From contig DAQK01000023.1 in NCBI GenBank assembly GCA_002502855.1, positions 1-18,554 of the forward strand: a DNA stretch of 18,554 nt, read 5' to 3'. The notes under the pieces are model-generated. The model had not been told where the DNA came from. It saw nothing but the letters and a program-made list of their open reading frames with translations, and made no database searches. The stretch is from Methanobacterium sp. UBA279. GTDB taxonomy: Archaea > Methanobacteriota > Methanobacteria > Methanobacteriales > Methanobacteriaceae. Numbering within the stretch: position 1 is the first letter of the stretch; every line of letters starts with the position of its first letter. The position numbers and the translations under genes are program-made. Positions 15,200 through 18,554 of this stretch are shown piece after piece.

Positions 15200-16393
15200 T
15201 CAAGTGGGGTACTCCGCATTGATCCGCACGTAATCGTAGGTCAGATCACAGCCGAAGGCTGTGGCTTCGGCTTCTCCCAGGGACAAGTTCACGGTTATCT
15301 TTATCTCCTCTCCCTTCATGATCTCTTCCGCGGTTTCCAGTTCCTCTGATCCCTCGAAGGCTTTTATACTGCCCTCGTTTATTATGGCTACCTTTTTTTT
15401 GGGGGATTCCAGGGTGATGGTCATGGTTTCAGCGTCCATCTCTGCTCCAGAGTACCCTACCGCCGCGGCGATACGTCCCCAGTTAGGGTCCCCAGCGAAT
15501 ATCGCGGATTTAACCAGAGGTGAGGTAACTATTGCCTTGGCTGCTTTTCGGGCGTCTTCTGTAGTTCGCCCTCCTTTAACCACCACCTCGATTAGCTTGC
15601 TTGCTCCTTCCCCGTCACGGGCAATCATCCGTGACAGGCCGGTGCAGAGGTATTCCAGGGCTTCCTGGAATTTATGGTCTATTCGGCCAGAGCTTCCGCT
15701 GGCCATGAGTATCACGGTGTCGTTGGTGCTTACATCACCATCTACAACCACCATGTTGAATGTATTGGAGACGGCCTCCTTCAGGGATTCACTGAGTTCC
15801 TCTGGGGTTGCCTCTACATCGGTGGTTATGAAGCAGAGGAAGGTGGCCATGTTAGGTGCGATCATACCTGATCCTTTACAGATACCACCGATCCTGAATT
15901 TCTCTCCGGTGGTTAAGGTTGATTCCACGGCCAGTTCTTTGGGAAGGGTATCGGTGGTCATTATGGCCTCTGCTGCGTCCCGGGATGCCTTTGGTGAGTT
16001 TTCAAGTTTTAGAAGAGCCTTGTCTATCAGGTGATTTATGGTGTCCATGGGCAGTTTCCTGCCTATTATACCGGTGGAGGCTACGGCTACGTCGTTACTT
16101 TTAATGTCCAGGGCGTTAGAGACCTTATCTCTCATCTGCCGGGCATTTTCCAGGCCTTCTTTGCCTGTGCAGCAGTTGGCGTTTCCACTGTTAGCCACGA
16201 TGGCAGAGAGCTTCCCATCCTCCAGGGATTCCTTGCTCACCAGTACTGGGGCGGCCAGTATCTTGTTCCTGGTGAAAACTGCCGATGCGGTGTTATCTTC
16301 ACTTACTATGAGTGCCATTCCATAGTCGTCTTTACAGGAACCAGCTGCCAGTACTCCTTTTACTGCACAGATTCCTCCTGGGATAAATTTCAT
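15200..16393 (-). CDS. argJ: glutamate N-acetyltransferase / amino-acid N-acetyltransferase (ornithine acetyltransferase)
   Basis: Transfers the acetyl group from N-acetylornithine to glutamate, closing the acetyl cycle. The bifunctional form also makes N-acetylglutamate from acetyl-CoA, but bifunctionality cannot be decided from sequence alone. The 397-residue precursor belongs to the N-terminal nucleophile family and self-cleaves before Thr. The cleavage site KGSGMIAPNMATFLCFITTD (173-192) is clear, with Thr184 as nucleophile after Ala183. Also seen: NSGNANCCTG (68-77), STGIIGRKLPM (106-116), GDPNWGRI (near 300) and the C-terminus YDYVRINAEYPT. ATG at 16393 is preceded by GAGAGG. The position ahead of argB and argC fits an arg operon. 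Confidence 0.96.
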   Translation of the reverse strand: MKFIPGGICAVKGVLAAGSCKDDYGMALIVSEDNTASAVFTRNKILAAPVLVSKESLEDGKLSAIVANSGNANCCTGKEGLENARQMRDKVSNALDIKSNDVAVASTGIIGRKLPMDTINHLIDKALLKLENSPKASRDAAEAIMTTDTLPKELAVESTLTTGEKFRIGGICKGSGMIAPNMATFLCFITTDVEATPEELSESLKEAVSNTFNMVVVDGDVSTNDTVILMASGSSGRIDHKFQEALEYLCTGLSRMIARDGEGASKLIEVVVKGGRTTEDARKAAKAIVTSPLVKSAIFAGDPNWGRIAAAVGYSGAEMDAETMTITLESPKKKVAIINEGSIKAFEGSEELETAEEIMKGEEIKITVNLSLGEAEATAFGCDLTYDYVRINAEYPT

Positions 16394-16588
16394 ATTAGTT
16401 TTCCTCTCAATTCGTTTATTTTGTTAGTTTATAATGTCAGATAGTGGTTATAAAAATATCTGTATAAGGTATTACATAAATTAGAATTTAAGTTATTCTC
16501 TTTTTAATATAGAATTAAGTTTATTTTTCTTTTTTCTATAATTAGAATTTCAGATTATATCTTTCCAATTTTAGATATTATCTTTTCA

Positions 16589-16885
16589 TTAATTGGTGGT
16601 GTTGGTATTGTTAGAGCTGGGGGGATTATCGTTTTGATTATCCTGACTGTTAGATTGTCCACCAGTGGGTGTCTCTGGTGTTGATGTGTCTGTGGTGCCT
16701 GTGTTGCTGTATTGGTTGGAGTCGTAAATGGCCGGGAGATCGCTATTTTGGGTGGTGTTGAACGTGTTTTGGGAGTCCAAACTCGGGAACTGTCCGGTTA
16801 CCAGTACAGTGCCTGTTCCAAGGCCAAATGCCATGATGGATACCAGCATGGCCACCATCAATTTTCCCTGTATTTCCTGTTTCAT
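16589..16885 (-). CDS. membrane-anchored Asn/Thr/Ser-rich surface protein (98 aa)
   Basis: I recognise no family. A basic N-terminus (MKQEIQGK) leads into one hydrophobic segment (9-30), which could be a signal peptide or membrane anchor. The rest (33-98) is low complexity, rich in Asn, Thr, Ser, Gln and Asp with no Cys and few hydrophobic residues. Three N-glycosylation sequons appear (Asn43, Asn92, Asn95), which archaeal surface proteins often carry. A secreted or cell-envelope spacer protein is the best guess. The ATG at 16885 has AAGGATC about ten bases upstream. It lies 73 bases after the cyclase-like gene on the same strand, but whether it belongs to that unit is unknown. Confidence 0.65.
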   Translation of the reverse strand: MKQEIQGKLMVAMLVSIMAFGLGTGTVLVTGQFPSLDSQNTFNTTQNSDLPAIYDSNQYSNTGTTDTSTPETPTGGQSNSQDNQNDNPPSSNNTNTTN

Positions 16886-16958
16886 AGAAATAAGATCCTT
16901 GTAGATTAATAATTCCTGGAATTAATTTTGGCTCACAGATAAATTAATTTTACTATTT

Positions 16959-18197
16959 CTATCTGGTTGCCGCATAAAGCAGGGCCAGGATGACCCCGAA
17001 TACTCCTAGTTCCCATCCTCCCAGGACGTAACCTCCCAGGTCTCTGCCCATTAAGTTCCATCCTATGAGGGTTAACAGGAATACGAAAATGAATATGAAG
17101 ATTACATGGCCTGTCTTCTCAGACAGGAATCCCACCACTGTCCTGGTGAACTCTGAGGGTACGTAGTAGGCGTAGATTCCATCGGCCAGGTCGAAGACCA
17201 TCACCGGGCTGTTGTTCCATATCTTTATGTTGTCAGCCATCTGTGCTCTTTCACCGGCTTCTCTCCTGCTTTTACCCACTCCTATTCTCAGACGGGCTCC
17301 GTTATTAAGGGCGTGCCAGGCAGAATCGATACCAGCTCTCAACGCGGCGTCTTTGGTGGGTAGGTTGGCTACTAAGTCGTCTCCTCCCACCCGGTATCCT
17401 TCTATCTTTCCTTTACAGTCCGCCTGGATGAAGTTCTTTATTTCGTTCATGATCTCCACCAACCGGTCTCTACCCTGTTCTTCTATGAATCCGGTGGAGT
17501 CGATGGCGTCCAGGAATAGGTAGTTATCGTAGACTACTGGTTCGCCTTCCAGTTCACCTATTTGTGAGGAGAATGTTATGGCGAACTCTCCGCCGAGTTT
17601 GGTGAAGCCTATTCCACTGGTTTCACCGATCTCCCGGTTGAGGTTTATGGATCTTTCAATGGCCGCTGCACCGGTCATACCCACCGCTGCCCGCACATCG
17701 ATGCCCTTCTCCACACCCAGTTTGATGAGTTCAACGGAGACTCTTATAGCGTCATTTTTAGATAAGAGACGTGAAACTATTTCACTATCACTTTTTTCTA
17801 TAATCTGCCCATTGTTATCTTTTATAAGCTCCACGAATTCTTCTATTATCTGCCGGTTTCTCTGGAAGATTTCCAGGTACAGGTAACGGTCGCTTCCCAT
17901 GATTATGTTGCTTAAGAGGGCGTATTCGTTCACATCATTTTCGGCTGGTGTTAACTCTAAAAACCGTCTGTTTTCGGGTATGTTCCCCCGTCCTACTTCC
18001 TTCAGGACGGTCTGGAATATGTTCTGGGTAGTGATGTGGGCTTTTTCAATCTCCAGGAGCATGGTGTGGGTGTAATTTATCATTTCCACGTACTCCCTTT
18101 CCCGGTCATTGGTAGGGTAGTATTTGGTGCCTATGCTGACCACTCTGCGCCTGAGTAAGAATGAGAAGATACTCCGTAGGATCCTGTCCTTGACCAT
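16959..18197 (-). CDS. membrane-anchored protein with two nucleotide-cyclase/palm-like halves
   Basis: Not a family I can name. The 412-residue chain starts with a basic stretch, has two similar domains (about 103-206 and 224-348), and ends with two membrane segments (365-381, 391-409). Domain 2 looks like a GGDEF/type III cyclase-type palm: FLDAIDSTGFI (228-238) could hold a metal-binding Asp pair, and YRVGGDDLVANLP contains GGDD at 271-274. Domain 1 aligns with it (DRYLYLEIF with DNYLFLDAID; KNDAIRVS with KDAALRAG; GIDVRAAVG with ARLRIGVGK) but has EKSDSE where domain 2 has GGDD, so it seems degenerate. Synthesis or sensing of a cyclic nucleotide is possible, but not shown. The ATG at 18197 follows the stop of the upstream gene with no gap, and GGGAGGAG is a strong ribosome site inside that gene. 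Confidence 0.72.
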   Translation of the reverse strand: MVKDRILRSIFSFLLRRRVVSIGTKYYPTNDREREYVEMINYTHTMLLEIEKAHITTQNIFQTVLKEVGRGNIPENRRFLELTPAENDVNEYALLSNIIMGSDRYLYLEIFQRNRQIIEEFVELIKDNNGQIIEKSDSEIVSRLLSKNDAIRVSVELIKLGVEKGIDVRAAVGMTGAAAIERSINLNREIGETSGIGFTKLGGEFAITFSSQIGELEGEPVVYDNYLFLDAIDSTGFIEEQGRDRLVEIMNEIKNFIQADCKGKIEGYRVGGDDLVANLPTKDAALRAGIDSAWHALNNGARLRIGVGKSRREAGERAQMADNIKIWNNSPVMVFDLADGIYAYYVPSEFTRTVVGFLSEKTGHVIFIFIFVFLLTLIGWNLMGRDLGGYVLGGWELGVFGVILALLYAATR

Positions 18198-18554
18198 TTA
18201 CTTTTCTCCTCCCTTTTCAAGGGTTATGTCGAAGTGTCCTGGTTTTTCCATGAGCATGCTGGGTTTGACTGATACGATAGGGAATTTCCAGGTTCCTAAT
18301 CTTGCTGCTACGGTGCTTGCAATGTTTCGGGAGTTTTTCTTAACGAAGGAATAGTCATGATCGTTGATGGTGATGTTCACGTTGTAGGGGGATTCTTCTA
18401 ATATATCATCGGAATAGACGATGTTAAGTTCGAATGATCCCGGCTTGGTGAAAAGATCATTTCTCACCGCCACCAGTGGTGCGTGGTCCAGTTTCAACCG
18501 GTCCCCAACGGTAACTGCTATGTTACCAGCGTTGCGGACTGCGTCCCTGTAATC
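18198..18554 (-). CDS. repeat-containing protein, N-terminal part outside window
   Basis: The frame is open from the window edge to TAA at 18198-18200, so the true start lies beyond 18554; a TTG at 18497 is only an internal codon. The 118 visible residues hold two copies of one module with a period of 66 residues: codons 18554-18414 and 18356-18216. Shared features are a DY start, NIA.TV..RL, P(L/I)V.V and KPG.F(E/D)(L/I). The linker ESPYNVNITINDHDY looks like beta strands. No signal or membrane segment is visible in this part. The next gene starts immediately after the stop, so the two are very likely translated together. I do not recognise the family. Confidence 0.75.
   Translation of the reverse strand, partial: DYRDAVRNAGNIAVTVGDRLKLDHAPLVAVRNDLFTKPGSFELNIVYSDDILEESPYNVNITINDHDYSFVKKNSRNIASTVAARLGTWKFPIVSVKPSMLMEKPGHFDITLEKGGEK

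Noticed and set aside
15261..16034. 257-codon plus-strand frame inside argJ, and similar long antisense frames in valS, aroA and argB
   Set aside because: They are antisense to well-supported genes, have Ser/Pro-rich compositions typical of shadow frames, and lack ribosome sites.
1..18554. tRNA, rRNA, insertion sequence and integration-site features
   Set aside because: I saw no tRNA-like cloverleaf, rRNA sequence, transposase or terminal inverted repeats in the spacers; this was by eye and a covariance-model scan would be more certain.

Overview
The window looks like a stretch of chromosome from a methanogenic archaeon, most likely Methanobacteriales (Methanobacterium-like). The evidence is archaeal-type ValRS and PheT, SecD and SecF as separate genes without SecA-type partners, an archaeal-style aspartate carbamoyltransferase regulatory chain, a bifunctional ArgJ, Shine-Dalgarno motifs such as GGTGAT and GGAG, and very AT-rich spacers with TATA-like elements. 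The species call is inference from gene content, not from a search.

Layout. Positions 1-400 hold a frameshifted GNAT acetyltransferase remnant (+) facing a 47-residue antitoxin-like protein (-). Positions 620-5850 form a leftward block: valS, aroA, a Ras/Arf/MglA-like small GTPase whose start overlaps the aroA stop, then endonuclease III. A 39-bp tandem repeat lies between valS and aroA. A 409-bp AT-rich spacer follows, then two rightward genes: a His-rich membrane protein of unknown function (6260-6625) and pheT (6765-8414). Positions 8456-8898 carry the decayed remains of a membrane-protein gene with several frameshifts. From 9067 to the end all genes point left: Nudix hydrolase, YjbQ family, pyrI, the secF-secD pair (transcribed F then D), argC, argB, argJ, an anchored Asn/Thr-rich protein, a membrane-anchored protein with two nucleotide-cyclase-like halves, and a partial protein with internal repeats that runs off the window.

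Most of the window is housekeeping: tRNA charging (Val, Phe), shikimate pathway, arginine biosynthesis (argJ, argB and argC cover acetyl transfer, kinase and reductase steps), pyrimidine regulation, protein export and base-excision repair. The least explained part is the right end (16589-18554). There a GGDD-containing, apparently duplicated palm/cyclase-like protein abuts a repeat-containing partial protein with no spacer, and a short membrane-anchored Asn/Thr-rich protein follows. I regard this as the best candidate for an undescribed signalling or surface system, but its function is unknown. Other notable points are a His in place of a cluster cysteine in endonuclease III, a perfect inverted repeat at the secD stop upstream of pyrI, and a lysine-rich insert in SecD.
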